Source: Leadbetterella sp035299025
GTDB lineage: Bacteria > Bacteroidota > Bacteroidia > Cytophagales > Spirosomataceae
DNA length: 64,000 nucleotides
Direction of reading: 5' to 3'
NCBI GenBank assembly: GCA_035299025.1
Contig: DATGXK010000008.1
Location: 930,001-994,000, forward strand
Made by a program: the position numbers and the translations under genes. Below, one piece after another: positions 43,862 to 51,968 of the stretch (positions within the stretch are counted from its first letter, which is position 1; each line of letters begins with the position of its first letter). The notes beneath the pieces were generated by a model that saw nothing but the letters and a program-made list of their open reading frames with translations, was not told the DNA's origin and did not search any database.

Positions 43862-45151
43862 ATGAAAAACATTTCATCGAGAAGAGAATTTCTACAGAAG
43901 ACCGCCTTGGCCACACTTGGTATGGCGGCATTTCCGAGTTTTGCCAGACGAATAGCTCCTAGCGACAAAGTAAGAGTGGCACACATTGGCCTTGGCGGAA
44001 TGGGCAACAGCCACCTCAATTGGTTTGCAGCATTGCCAGAGGTAGATGTGGTAGGCATTTGCGATTTAGATTCCGAGCATCTTAACAATACTGCAAAGAA
44101 ATATTCAGAAAAATATCCTGATCGAAAGCTAGAGCTTTTTGACGATTTCAGGAGAGTTTTAGATAGAAAAGATATTGATGCCATAACAGTAGCCACACCA
44201 GACCATTGGCACGCACAGTTGGCCATTTTGGCTTTTGAAGCTGGCAAAGATGTTTATGGCGAAAAACCGTTATCCTACAGCGTAAGAGAGGGTCAAATGA
44301 TGTTGACAGCACAAAAAAAGCACAATAAAATATTTCAGCTCGGCACACAGATACACGCAGGCGACAACTACCACCGAGTACAGGAAATTATTCAGTCGGG
44401 TGTTTTAGGCAAAATAAATACTGTAAGGCTTTGGAAAACAGGACTTCCGCCAGTACTAGGTCCTTCAAATTACCAAAAACCACCAGCCAATCTCAACTAT
44501 GATATGTGGCTTGGACCAGCACCTTATCACGAATATTCCCCAGAACGTGTGCATTTCAATTACAGATATTTTCTGGACTATTCTGGCGGAGTTTTTCAGG
44601 ATTTTTGGTGTCATATTGCGGATATAGTTTGGATGTCTCTGAATCCGCAGAACTTACGAAAAGTAACAGCCAATGGCGAAAAACCAGATGGAGTAGGAGA
44701 TGCACCTAAGACTATTGAAATAGAATATGAATTTGATGATTTGAAAATTTTCTGGACATCTACACCTCCAAATGTGTCAGGGGCAGCCAAAAGAGGTATT
44801 GGAGCATATTTTGAGGGAGAAAAAGGAACTCTAATTTGCGATTATAGTACCAAAGAAATTACTATCAATGGTATTACGATGCTAGATGTTCCTGAGGTTC
44901 CTATTTCTATTATTCGTTCTCCAGGGCATCAGCAAAACTTTGTAGACTCCGTAAAAAGCAGAAAACAACCAGAAAGTAATCTCGAATACGCCAGAAAAAT
45001 GACCCTGCCGATGCATTTGGGCTTGATTTCGTATAGGTTGGGTAAATCACTAAAGTGGAATCCTGAAACTGAGCGATTTATCAAAAACAAAAAGGCAAAT
45101 AAATTGCTTTGGAGGCCATACAGAAACGAATGGAACCTAATTAATGCCTAA
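43862..45151 (+). CDS. Gfo/Idh/MocA family oxidoreductase with Tat leader
   Basis: A 429-aa exported dehydrogenase. The leader MKNISSRREFLQKTALATLG has the Tat twin-arginine motif. The Rossmann motif is VRVAHIGLGGMGNSH, followed by VVGICDLD, the TPDHWHAQLAILAF segment and GEKPLSYSVREGQ (EKP motif). The C-terminal domain includes PYHEYSPERVHFNYRYFLDYSGG. These exported forms are frequent in Bacteroidota and Planctomycetes and may oxidise sugars in glycosides; the substrate here is unknown. Confidence 0.9.
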   Translation: MKNISSRREFLQKTALATLGMAAFPSFARRIAPSDKVRVAHIGLGGMGNSHLNWFAALPEVDVVGICDLDSEHLNNTAKKYSEKYPDRKLELFDDFRRVLDRKDIDAITVATPDHWHAQLAILAFEAGKDVYGEKPLSYSVREGQMMLTAQKKHNKIFQLGTQIHAGDNYHRVQEIIQSGVLGKINTVRLWKTGLPPVLGPSNYQKPPANLNYDMWLGPAPYHEYSPERVHFNYRYFLDYSGGVFQDFWCHIADIVWMSLNPQNLRKVTANGEKPDGVGDAPKTIEIEYEFDDLKIFWTSTPPNVSGAAKRGIGAYFEGEKGTLICDYSTKEITINGITMLDVPEVPISIIRSPGHQQNFVDSVKSRKQPESNLEYARKMTLPMHLGLISYRLGKSLKWNPETERFIKNKKANKLLWRPYRNEWNLINA

Positions 45152-45242
45152 TTAGGTCAGGATTTATATAATTTTTCAATCTCTAAACTGTACTATTTCA
45201 AATTGGGCTGAGGGTTTATGCCAAAACTGTAAGTTTTTACAA

Positions 45243-45271
45243 TTGGTGTAAACATAAACCTAGTATTTTTG
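45243..45271 (+). promoter_or_regulatory. Bacteroidota promoter of nhaD
   Basis: TTG (45243-45245), an 18-base spacer, and TATTTTTG (45264-45271) match TTG-N18-TAnnTTTG. The nhaD start codon follows 15 bases later, leaving little room for a leader. Confidence 0.65.
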
Positions 45272-45286
45272 AAGAACAATAATTAA

Positions 45287-46573
45287 ATGAAACTCATGGA
45301 AGTACTGATAGTTCTAATTTTTATCGTTGGTTATGCTGCCATAGTGTTGGAGCACAAATTGTCAATAAACAAGTCAGCATCGGCATTATTAACAGGTGTA
45401 CTTTGTTGGACCATTGTGGCTTTGGTATCTACCAATATTGAGGAAACCTTGCATCACCTGAACGAACATTTGAGCGAAATTGCTAGTATTTTGTTCTTTT
45501 TAATGGGTGCCATGACCATTGTTGAGCTTATAGCGACGTATGGAGGTTTTGAGATAATTACCGATCGAATAAGCACCAAAAGTCAATCAGGCTTATTGTG
45601 GATTATCGCCATAATTACTTTCTTTATGTCGGCACTTTTGGATAACCTCACTACAACCATCGTGATGGCCACTCTTGTAAGCAAAATAGTACACGATAGT
45701 AAATTGAGGCTCATGTATGTGGGAATGATAGTTATCGCAGCCAACTCTGGTGGTGCTTGGTCTCCAATTGGTGACGTTACCACCACCATGCTTTGGATTG
45801 GGGGACAAATTTCAACGGGTAATATTATTTCACAATTGCTTTTACCCTCCCTTGTGAGTCTCTTGATACCCTTATTGGTACTTTCATCTCAAATGAAAGG
45901 TACATTGCCTATAAAAGCAGAGAATAGCCAAAACACTGATTCTGAAGAAGTTAAATTTGGTAAAAACATTATATTTTGGGTTGGACTAATAGGCTTATTA
46001 TCGGTTCCCGTTTTTAAATCGGTCACTCATTTGCCTCCATTTATGGGGATGTTACTGGCTTTAGGAACCATTTGGGCTGTGGCAGAGACTTTGATTAAGA
46101 ACAAATCGGAAGATGTCAAAAACAGGCTTTCTATTTTCAGAGTTATAGAAAAAATAGACATGCCAAGTATTTTATTTTTTCTTGGAATATTATTGGCCGT
46201 AGGAGCATTACAAACCATGGGAATGCTAACCTCCGTGGCCACTTGGCTAACCGATAATCTAAAAAATCAAACTGTAGTGGTGACAATAATCGGTCTTTTG
46301 TCTGCAATTGTTGATAACGTTCCTTTGGTAGCTGCCGCAATGGGTATGTATGGCTTAGAACAATTTCCGATGGACGACCCTTTTTGGGAGCTTTTGGCTT
46401 TTTGTGCCGGTACGGGCGGGAGCATATTAATCATCGGTTCGGCGGCTGGTGTTGCTGCCATGGGAATTGCCAAAATAGAATTCTTCTGGTATCTCAAAAA
46501 AATGAGTTGGCTAGCTTTGATAGGATATTTTGCAGGTATTGGTGTTTTTTTATTGCAAAAAATGATATTCTAG
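45287..46573 (+). CDS. nhaD: Na+/H+ antiporter NhaD
   Basis: A 428-aa inner-membrane antiporter of the ion-transporter superfamily, with about eleven to twelve hydrophobic helices. Conserved stretches include ILFFLMGAMTIVELIATYGGF, SALLDNLTTTIVMATL (helix break with Asp/Asn), MIVIAANSGGAWSPIGDVTTTMLWI and SAIVDNVPLVAAAMGMY. It exports sodium (or lithium) in exchange for protons, keeping internal sodium and pH in range. It has its own promoter and a strong terminator. Confidence 0.92.
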   Translation: MKLMEVLIVLIFIVGYAAIVLEHKLSINKSASALLTGVLCWTIVALVSTNIEETLHHLNEHLSEIASILFFLMGAMTIVELIATYGGFEIITDRISTKSQSGLLWIIAIITFFMSALLDNLTTTIVMATLVSKIVHDSKLRLMYVGMIVIAANSGGAWSPIGDVTTTMLWIGGQISTGNIISQLLLPSLVSLLIPLLVLSSQMKGTLPIKAENSQNTDSEEVKFGKNIIFWVGLIGLLSVPVFKSVTHLPPFMGMLLALGTIWAVAETLIKNKSEDVKNRLSIFRVIEKIDMPSILFFLGILLAVGALQTMGMLTSVATWLTDNLKNQTVVVTIIGLLSAIVDNVPLVAAAMGMYGLEQFPMDDPFWELLAFCAGTGGSILIIGSAAGVAAMGIAKIEFFWYLKKMSWLALIGYFAGIGVFLLQKMIF

Positions 46574-46594
46574 GTTTTAGAAATAATCTTTAGA

Positions 46595-46628
46595 AAAAGA
46601 CCTTTAGGCATTGGCCTGAAGGTCTTTT
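46595..46628 (+). terminator. Terminator after nhaD
   Basis: AAAAGACCTTTAGGC (46595-46609) pairs with GCCTGAAGGTCTTTT (46614-46628), 15 positions with one T:G, loop of 4. Confidence 0.85.
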
Positions 46629-46699
46629 GTGTTTAGAACGACCACAAACCAAATCTTTTTGTATTTTTGGCTATTAATATTCAACCAATCAAAATTATC

Positions 46700-47464
46700 A
46701 TGAAAAACAAGTATCTTTTTTCTTTAGTTGTTCTCTTTCTGTGTTCTCTTTCTGCTTTTTCTCAAAAACAGTTCAAGGTTTTATTGTTTACAAAAACTGC
46801 TGGCTGGCATCATGAATCTATTCATGAGGGAGTGGAGGCTATCCGAAAAATGGGAGAACGTCATTTTTTTGATGTTGATTGGCAAGAAAATACGATGTTT
46901 ATCAATGAAAAAAACCTAGAGAAATATCAGGTCATTATTTTCTTGAACACCACCGCAGATGTTTTGAACGACGAACAACAAAAAGCAGTCGAGAAATTTA
47001 TACAAGCAGGCAAAGGCTGGGTAGGTATTCATAGTGCCTCAGACACCGAATATGAATGGCCTTGGTACACCAAAATGGTGGGAATGATGTTCAAAATTCA
47101 TCCAGCAAACCAAACGGCCTATTTGAGAGTACAAGACAGCAATTTCCCAGGAATGGAGCGTTTCCCAAAAAAACTCCTTTGGACCGACGAATGGTACGAG
47201 TTCCAAACTCCAGCAAAATCAACAGACTTAAAGATTCTTGTTACGGTTGACGAAAAAACCTACAACCCTGCTGCCAAATGGGGACCAAATGAGGGAAAGG
47301 GAATGGGAGCAGTTCATCCTATCAGCTGGTATCACCCTTATGATGGCGGAAGAGCATTTTATACAGCTTTAGGTCATATTCCTTCCACATTCTCAGATCA
47401 AACCTTCCTTGACCACATCTATGGCGGCATCTATTGGGCTGCCACAGGGAAGGGGATTGAGTGA
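46700..47464 (+). CDS. ThuA domain-containing exported protein
   Basis: A 254-aa protein; the ATG at 46700 (MKNKYLFSLVVLFLCSLSAFSQ) opens a signal peptide. The ThuA fold (glutamine amidotransferase-like) is shown by VLLFTKTAGWHHESIHEGVEAI, KYQVIIFLNTTADVLNDEQQKAVEKFI, GWVGIHSASDTEYEWPWY and the C-terminal HPISWYHPYDGGRAFYTALGH. ThuA proteins occur with sugar oxidoreductases in trehalose/3-keto-sugar pathways, but the reaction here is not established. It may work with the Gfo/Idh/MocA protein encoded just before nhaD. Confidence 0.9.
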   Translation: MKNKYLFSLVVLFLCSLSAFSQKQFKVLLFTKTAGWHHESIHEGVEAIRKMGERHFFDVDWQENTMFINEKNLEKYQVIIFLNTTADVLNDEQQKAVEKFIQAGKGWVGIHSASDTEYEWPWYTKMVGMMFKIHPANQTAYLRVQDSNFPGMERFPKKLLWTDEWYEFQTPAKSTDLKILVTVDEKTYNPAAKWGPNEGKGMGAVHPISWYHPYDGGRAFYTALGHIPSTFSDQTFLDHIYGGIYWAATGKGIE

Positions 47465-47483
47465 GTTTTTTTGAAGGCAATTA

Positions 47484-47675
47484 GGGAATGGAGGCATAAA
47501 GGCGATGAGGCACAAGGCATAAAGGCATTTAGGCAAAGGGATAGGAGAAAAAAGCTTATTTTTCTATGTTAACTATGTGGCTATGTGTTTAAAAAATCAA
47601 AAATGAGCAAAGCGAAAACTTTGTGAAACTCAAAATAGCAAAGTGAATAAAAAGAAAACCTCTGAGAAACTTTGT
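47484..47675. repeat. Low-complexity intergenic region with short imperfect repeats
   Basis: The 225 bases between ThuA and the next gene hold GGCATAAAGGC twice (near 47498 and 47515), CTATGTGGCTATGTG, and ACTTTGTG twice (near 47619 and 47670) in similar AAACT/GAAAC surroundings. This pattern resembles degenerate dispersed intergenic repeats of Bacteroidota. No gene is seen here. Confidence 0.4.
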
Positions 47676-47689
47676 GCCAGAATTATAAA

Positions 47690-48325
47690 ATGGAAATAAC
47701 AAAGATAGAAATAGACCAAAAAGACACTCTTGAAGACGTCTTCAAAATCTATGAAACTTCATTTCCAGCCAACGAGCAACAGACTTTAGAAACATTAAAA
47801 ATCAGACTTAAAGAAAAGAAAGAAGTACTTTTTACAGCCAAAATCAAAAATGAGGTGGTGGGTATTGGGTTCTTGTTTGATTTACTTGGGTCTGATTTTT
47901 TACTTTTAGACTACTTGGCCGTCAAGGAAAATCACCGAGGCAAGCAAATAGGAGAGCGGCTATTTGAATTTCTGAAACAATATTCCAAGAGCCAGAATAA
48001 GCATCTTTTGATGGAAGTGGATGATCCAGAATATGGAGAAGACAAACCTTCAAGAATAAAACGAATAGTGTTTTACCAAAAAAATGGAGCACTTTGGCTG
48101 AAAGACGTAAAATATATTCTACCGGCATTGGACGGAACGAGCATCACCGAGCAGATATTGATGACAGTGCCAAATGGTTTAAAAAACGAGTTTTCTGGAG
48201 AAGAAATCCAGAGGTTGGTAAAAGTACTTTATTCTGAGCTATATGGAATTAAAGGGGAGGACAAAAATCTTTCTAAAATTATGGAATCAATAAACGAAAA
48301 AGTAGAAGTTTTTTCTTTGTCATAA
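47690..48325 (+). CDS. GNAT family N-acetyltransferase
   Basis: A 211-aa protein; the ATG at 47690 (MEITKIEIDQKDTLEDVFKIYETSFP) gives the usual GNAT N-terminus. Acetyl-CoA-binding motif A is seen in LLLDYLAVKENHRGKQIGERLFEFL, followed by YSKSQNKHLLMEVDDPE and VFYQKNGALWL. The C-terminal extension of about 60 residues is not recognised. The substrate is unknown. Its stop overlaps the end of the convergent 137-aa gene by 6 bases. Confidence 0.85.
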   Translation: MEITKIEIDQKDTLEDVFKIYETSFPANEQQTLETLKIRLKEKKEVLFTAKIKNEVVGIGFLFDLLGSDFLLLDYLAVKENHRGKQIGERLFEFLKQYSKSQNKHLLMEVDDPEYGEDKPSRIKRIVFYQKNGALWLKDVKYILPALDGTSITEQILMTVPNGLKNEFSGEEIQRLVKVLYSELYGIKGEDKNLSKIMESINEKVEVFSLS

Positions 48326-48733
48326 ATTAAAAGGCATCAAATCAGGCTCTACCCAATCTTTTCTTGCCTCCACTGAAAATAAAGTCTCCTTAGTGTAATA
48401 ATTTAAAGCTAGGTTTCGACTTGCCCAATCTGAATTTATAAACGTTTCTGCGGTTTCTTCAAAAGATTTTTCTTTGTTTAAATTCACAAAGTTTGCAGCG
48501 ACCAAGAGCCAAAACCTAGTGAGGGTTTCATGGTAGCCTTGTGTATCAGAATTGGGGGTACCCACCGAAATATTATAGGTTTTTATGTTATATCGTAACA
48601 AGTCCAAGGCCTTTGGCGGCTCATAGGTTTTGCAATACCAAATGGCTACAATCAAATGTGCTTCGTGCGTCCATTTTTCTTTAGGTAAAGTACATGAGGT
48701 AAACTTACCTACTAAAATTTCATAATCGCTCAT
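48320..48733 (-). CDS. Unrecognised 137-aa protein, coupled to the class A beta-lactamase
   Basis: A soluble protein without signal peptide. Visible features are LPKEKWTHEAHLIVAIWYCKTYEP, LRYNIKTYNISVGTPNSDTQGYHETLTRFWLLVAAN, rich in aromatic residues and helical in appearance. His residues in THEAH and GYHET are spaced as in a possible metal site. Its ATG overlaps the beta-lactamase stop (ATGA, 48730-48733), so it is made together with it. I do not recognise a function. Confidence 0.75.
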   Translation of the reverse strand: MSDYEILVGKFTSCTLPKEKWTHEAHLIVAIWYCKTYEPPKALDLLRYNIKTYNISVGTPNSDTQGYHETLTRFWLLVAANFVNLNKEKSFEETAETFINSDWASRNLALNYYTKETLFSVEARKDWVEPDLMPFNL

Positions 48734-49605
48734 TTCAAAAAATCATAGGTAGCCTTGGCTATTTCGGCAATAATTTTTTCGTTAGTTTCGATTTTTTCTT
48801 TCGATTTGCTCACAAAAACGGCTATCGCAAACTGGTTTCCGTTTGGCAAAGTAATTATCCCAATGTCATTTACAGCAGCCATTTCGCCAGTTTGTTTATT
48901 GGTTCCCGAAGTTCCAGTTTTGTGTGCAACGACAGTTCCTTTTGGCAATAATCCTTTTAATCTATTTGGGCCAGTGGAGGTTTCTAAAAGCATTTTTTGG
49001 ACATAGGTTCTACTTTTCGACGACAATATTTTTCCATTGTGCAAAGCTTTCAAAAGCTCAACCGCAGAGTTTGGCGAAGAGTAGTTTTCAAACTGTGGTT
49101 CCCAAGAAGCCTGCATAACGGTTTCGTTGTATTTAATTTGTACGTCTTTCATGCCTATTTTTTTGAGATAACCATCTACCACTATTGGCCCTTCAATGAG
49201 GTCAAGTAAAACTTCACAACCTACATTATCACTTTCAGAAACCGTGGGTTTCAGGATTTCGGCAAGTGTGAGTTTTACGTTACCGTTCGGGTATTTGTCT
49301 CGTAATGGGCTGTACCAATCTGGTTGCATGCGTTCTTTCGAAATGTAAACTTTCTGTGTAAGAGTTAATTTACCCTTGTCTACCAAATCAAGTACCGCCA
49401 AAGCAATATGAAACTTGAAAACACTTTGCATCGGGAAGTGCTCTGTTTGGTTGATACCATAAGTTTTTTTGGTTTTGAAATCGTAGATAGAGATTCCAAC
49501 CGTGGCGTTTCGGTCTTTTAACAGCTGTCGAAATGTATTTTCGAGTGATTGTGAAAAGCTAATTTTCGCACAGAAAAGAAGCAAAAACAGAGATATTTGA
49601 CGCAT
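48730..49605 (-). CDS. bla: Class A beta-lactamase (PER/CME-like subgroup)
   Basis: A 291-aa enzyme; the ATG at 49605 (MRQISLFLLLFCAKISFSQS) gives the signal peptide. Motifs are SxxK (Ser61-Val-Phe-Lys64), SDN (125-127), Glu161 in NETVMQ as the omega-loop general base, and KTGTSG (229-234). The sequence KQTGEMAAVNDIGII after KTG and the overall length fit the A2 (PER/VEB/CME-like) group of Bacteroidota, which open beta-lactam rings. Resistance range cannot be told from sequence. It is coupled by ATGA overlap to the 137-aa gene. Confidence 0.93.
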   Translation of the reverse strand: MRQISLFLLLFCAKISFSQSLENTFRQLLKDRNATVGISIYDFKTKKTYGINQTEHFPMQSVFKFHIALAVLDLVDKGKLTLTQKVYISKERMQPDWYSPLRDKYPNGNVKLTLAEILKPTVSESDNVGCEVLLDLIEGPIVVDGYLKKIGMKDVQIKYNETVMQASWEPQFENYSSPNSAVELLKALHNGKILSSKSRTYVQKMLLETSTGPNRLKGLLPKGTVVAHKTGTSGTNKQTGEMAAVNDIGIITLPNGNQFAIAVFVSKSKEKIETNEKIIAEIAKATYDFLK

Positions 49606-49643
49606 GTTAAAAGAGAAATTTCTTGATTTATTTTTGTTTAGCC

Positions 49644-49979
49644 TTAAAGATTCAGCCCTAAATTCCAACCTGCCTTTAATAGTTTTTCTGGAGGTTTGGT
49701 TTTTAGATATTTCGGAAGTTGAAACCCAAAATTAACCGAAAGACCGTCCTTTTTCTTCGTTTCAGTGATGTTTTTGGTGGAGAGTCTTTTTACAGAGAAA
49801 TGAAAACCAAAGCCTAGAAATCGATCCATTTCTTCGGTCATTTCGCTGTCCAGTTTTTGCACAATATCCTTAGGTTGTTTTTCAAAATCAATCTTTTCAG
49901 AAAACAGAAGTTTTCGTCTTTGGGCATTGGCATGGCCAAAAACAAACATTGCAACTGTGAAGAAAAAGAGAATTCGCAT
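49644..49979 (-). CDS. Small exported protein of unknown function
   Basis: A 111-aa protein with a signal peptide (MRILFFFTVAMFVFGHANAQ) and a polar body (KQPKDIVQKLDSEMTEEMDRFLGFGFHFSVKRL), with beta-like stretches at the end (LSVNFGFQLPKYL, GWNLGLNL). It lies just upstream of bla on the same strand, with 38 bases between them, so it may belong to that operon. I see no known domain. Confidence 0.65.
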   Translation of the reverse strand: MRILFFFTVAMFVFGHANAQRRKLLFSEKIDFEKQPKDIVQKLDSEMTEEMDRFLGFGFHFSVKRLSTKNITETKKKDGLSVNFGFQLPKYLKTKPPEKLLKAGWNLGLNL

Positions 49980-50074
49980 GGAAAATGGATAATCTCCTAA
50001 AGTTATTCTTATTTATGATTAAAGGCAAGAAAAGGGCTCAGTAAATAGCAATTTAAGTAATAATATACACAAAA

Positions 50075-50104
50075 AAAATCCCGCCAATTACTCAGCGGGA
50101 TTTT
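50075..50104 (-). terminator. Terminator after asd
   Basis: AAAATCCCGC (50075-50084) pairs with GCGGGATTTT (50095-50104), with an A-run to its left that becomes a T-run on the minus strand. It lies 24 bases after the asd stop. Confidence 0.8.
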
Positions 50105-50127
50105 CGTATTTTCGTTGAATCTTTGAA

Positions 50128-51120
50128 TCAAATCATTCCTTTTTTCAAAAGATATTCTGCTATTTGAACGGCATTTGTGGCGGCACCTTTACGAAGGTTA
50201 TCCGCTACACACCAAAGGTTTAGCGTATTGGCTTGTGATTCGTCTCTACGGATACGGCCTACAAAAACCTCGTCTTTACCGTGTGCTGTGATGGGCATTG
50301 GATAAAGGAAATTAGCTGGGTCGTCTTGTACTATTACGCCTTCAGTGGCTGCAAGTAGTTCACGAACAGTTGCCAAATCAAAATCGTTTTCAAACTCGAT
50401 GTTTACCGCCTCAGAGTGACCACCGATGGTAGGTATACGAACCGTGGTAGCCGTAACTTTGATGCTATCGTCGCCCATGATTTTGTTGGTCTCTTTGATC
50501 ATCTTCATTTCTTCCTTGGTGTAACCATTGTCTTGGAATACATCGATATGAGGAAGAACATTCAGGTCAATTTTATGAGGATATACTTTCGCCACACTAT
50601 CGTCACCTGCTCTTTCTGCAAAAAGTTGATCCACGGCAGCTTTACCAGTACCCGTAACAGACTGATAAGTAGATACTACCACTCGTTTGATTTTGTATTT
50701 TTCGTGCAAAGGCTTCATTACAACCACCATTTGTATGGTAGAGCAATTTGGATTTGCTATGATTTTGTCTTCTGTTGTCAACACATCTGCGTTTACTTCT
50801 GGTACTACCAATTTTTTGGTAGGATCCATACGCCAAGCCGATGAATTGTCGATAACCGTAATGCCGGCTTCGGCAAACTTTGGAGCCATTTCTAAAGAAG
50901 TACCACCACCTGCGGAGAAAATGGCAACGTTAGGCTTCATTTTGATGGCATCGTCGTAACCCACAACGGTAAATTCTTGGCCCTTAAAGCTGATTTTTTT
51001 CCCGATACTACGCTCAGAGGCGACTGGGATGATTTCTGATACTGGGAAATTTCTTTCCGCCAAAACTTTCAAGATTTCGCCACCCACTAGACCGGTAGCT
51101 CCTACTACTGCAACTTTCAT
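50128..51120 (-). CDS. asd: Aspartate-semialdehyde dehydrogenase
   Basis: A 330-aa enzyme; the ATG at 51120 (MKVAVVGATGLVGGEILKVL) is the natural start, and the frame to 51156 lacks support. The NADP-binding GATGLVG is at 8-14 (AVVGATGLVG), the active-site Cys lies in NPNCSTIQMV, and GGHSEAVNIEF carries the catalytic His. It reduces aspartyl phosphate to the semialdehyde leading to lysine, diaminopimelate, threonine and methionine. It stands as a single gene with its own terminator. Confidence 0.96.
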   Translation of the reverse strand: MKVAVVGATGLVGGEILKVLAERNFPVSEIIPVASERSIGKKISFKGQEFTVVGYDDAIKMKPNVAIFSAGGGTSLEMAPKFAEAGITVIDNSSAWRMDPTKKLVVPEVNADVLTTEDKIIANPNCSTIQMVVVMKPLHEKYKIKRVVVSTYQSVTGTGKAAVDQLFAERAGDDSVAKVYPHKIDLNVLPHIDVFQDNGYTKEEMKMIKETNKIMGDDSIKVTATTVRIPTIGGHSEAVNIEFENDFDLATVRELLAATEGVIVQDDPANFLYPMPITAHGKDEVFVGRIRRDESQANTLNLWCVADNLRKGAATNAVQIAEYLLKKGMI

Positions 51121-51289
51121 GATAATTAATGTACCCCCCGACCCATGGCAGAGCATTTAAATTATTGATAAAGAGAGAGGTCTATTCTCTTTTTGTTGAA
51201 TTTGTTGAAAACCTATTGATGGGTGTAAATGGGATGCAAAATTAAGAAAAAGATTTTTTAATAAAAATAGCTTGGCGGTTTTAGTGGTG

Positions 51290-51354
51290 CGATTTTTCAA
51301 ATCGTTAATAAGTTAACGGATAATGAAAACGGTTTCCAACGATTTGAAAAATCG
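51290..51354. repeat. 17-bp inverted repeat made of two self-palindromes
   Basis: Arms at 51290-51306 (CGATTTTTCAAATCGTT) and 51338-51354 (its exact complement) flank a 31-base loop. Each arm is itself a palindrome, CGATTT-NNN-AAATCG. The right arm lies directly after the stop of the 5-FCL gene; the left lies about 170 bases from asd. It may end transcription or be a dispersed repeat. Confidence 0.8.
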
Positions 51355-51356
51355 TT

Positions 51357-51950
51357 TTATATTTGCCAAACTCGCTCAGGAGTAATACAAAAATGCATTT
51401 TCACATCAAGAGCATCAGTATCGTGGATTAACTCAATGGGCTCAAAGAGGGAAAGCCCTACGATGGTAGTGTCGTTTGTGGCATGCTGAAGAAACCTATC
51501 GTAATAACCTTTGCCGTAGCCCACTCGATTGCCCTTTTTGTCGAAAGCTAAGACTGGTACTAAAACCAGTATGTCTTCGGTTTTATATTGCTCAAAGAAT
51601 GCTTTGGAGTTAAGGGAATCCCCTAATTCTATTGGCTCGTCAATTCCCCATCGATTAGTTTCTAGCTTAGTTGTGGCCTCAAATTTTACATGGAGTAGTT
51701 CACCGTTTTCAAGGCTTTTTGAAATATAAATATCTGGTGCAAAATCGCGACGAAGGGTTTCTAAAATAAGAAGAGAATCCACCTCATTATTTCTTTTTAT
51801 GGGTATATAAAGATGAATAGGCGAATAGCGGTGCATCATGAGTCTGCTGAACAATAAATCGTGTATCCGCATGCTCATTTTTTTTACTTCCTCAGCTTTT
51901 AGGCCATTTCTCAGGTCTTTAAAAGAGCTTCTTATTTCCTTTTTTGTCAC
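51357..51950 (-). CDS. 5-formyltetrahydrofolate cyclo-ligase
   Basis: A 197-aa enzyme that converts 5-formyl-THF to 5,10-methenyl-THF with ATP. The GTG start at 51950 gives MTKKEIRSSFKDLRNGL, and no better ATG exists. The conserved ATP/folate motif is GNRVGYGKGYYDRFL (about 140-154), with LVPVLAFDKKGN just before it and the N-terminal KK.IR..F..LR. It lies 18 bases downstream of moeA and may be co-transcribed. Confidence 0.92.
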   Translation of the reverse strand: MTKKEIRSSFKDLRNGLKAEEVKKMSMRIHDLLFSRLMMHRYSPIHLYIPIKRNNEVDSLLILETLRRDFAPDIYISKSLENGELLHVKFEATTKLETNRWGIDEPIELGDSLNSKAFFEQYKTEDILVLVPVLAFDKKGNRVGYGKGYYDRFLQHATNDTTIVGLSLFEPIELIHDTDALDVKMHFCITPERVWQI

Positions 51951-51968
51951 AGTTTGTTTGGGTTTATA

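Noticed and set aside
50416..50844. 142-aa plus-strand open frame
   Set aside because: Antisense to asd; product is rich in Phe/His/Tyr as expected of a reverse-strand shadow.
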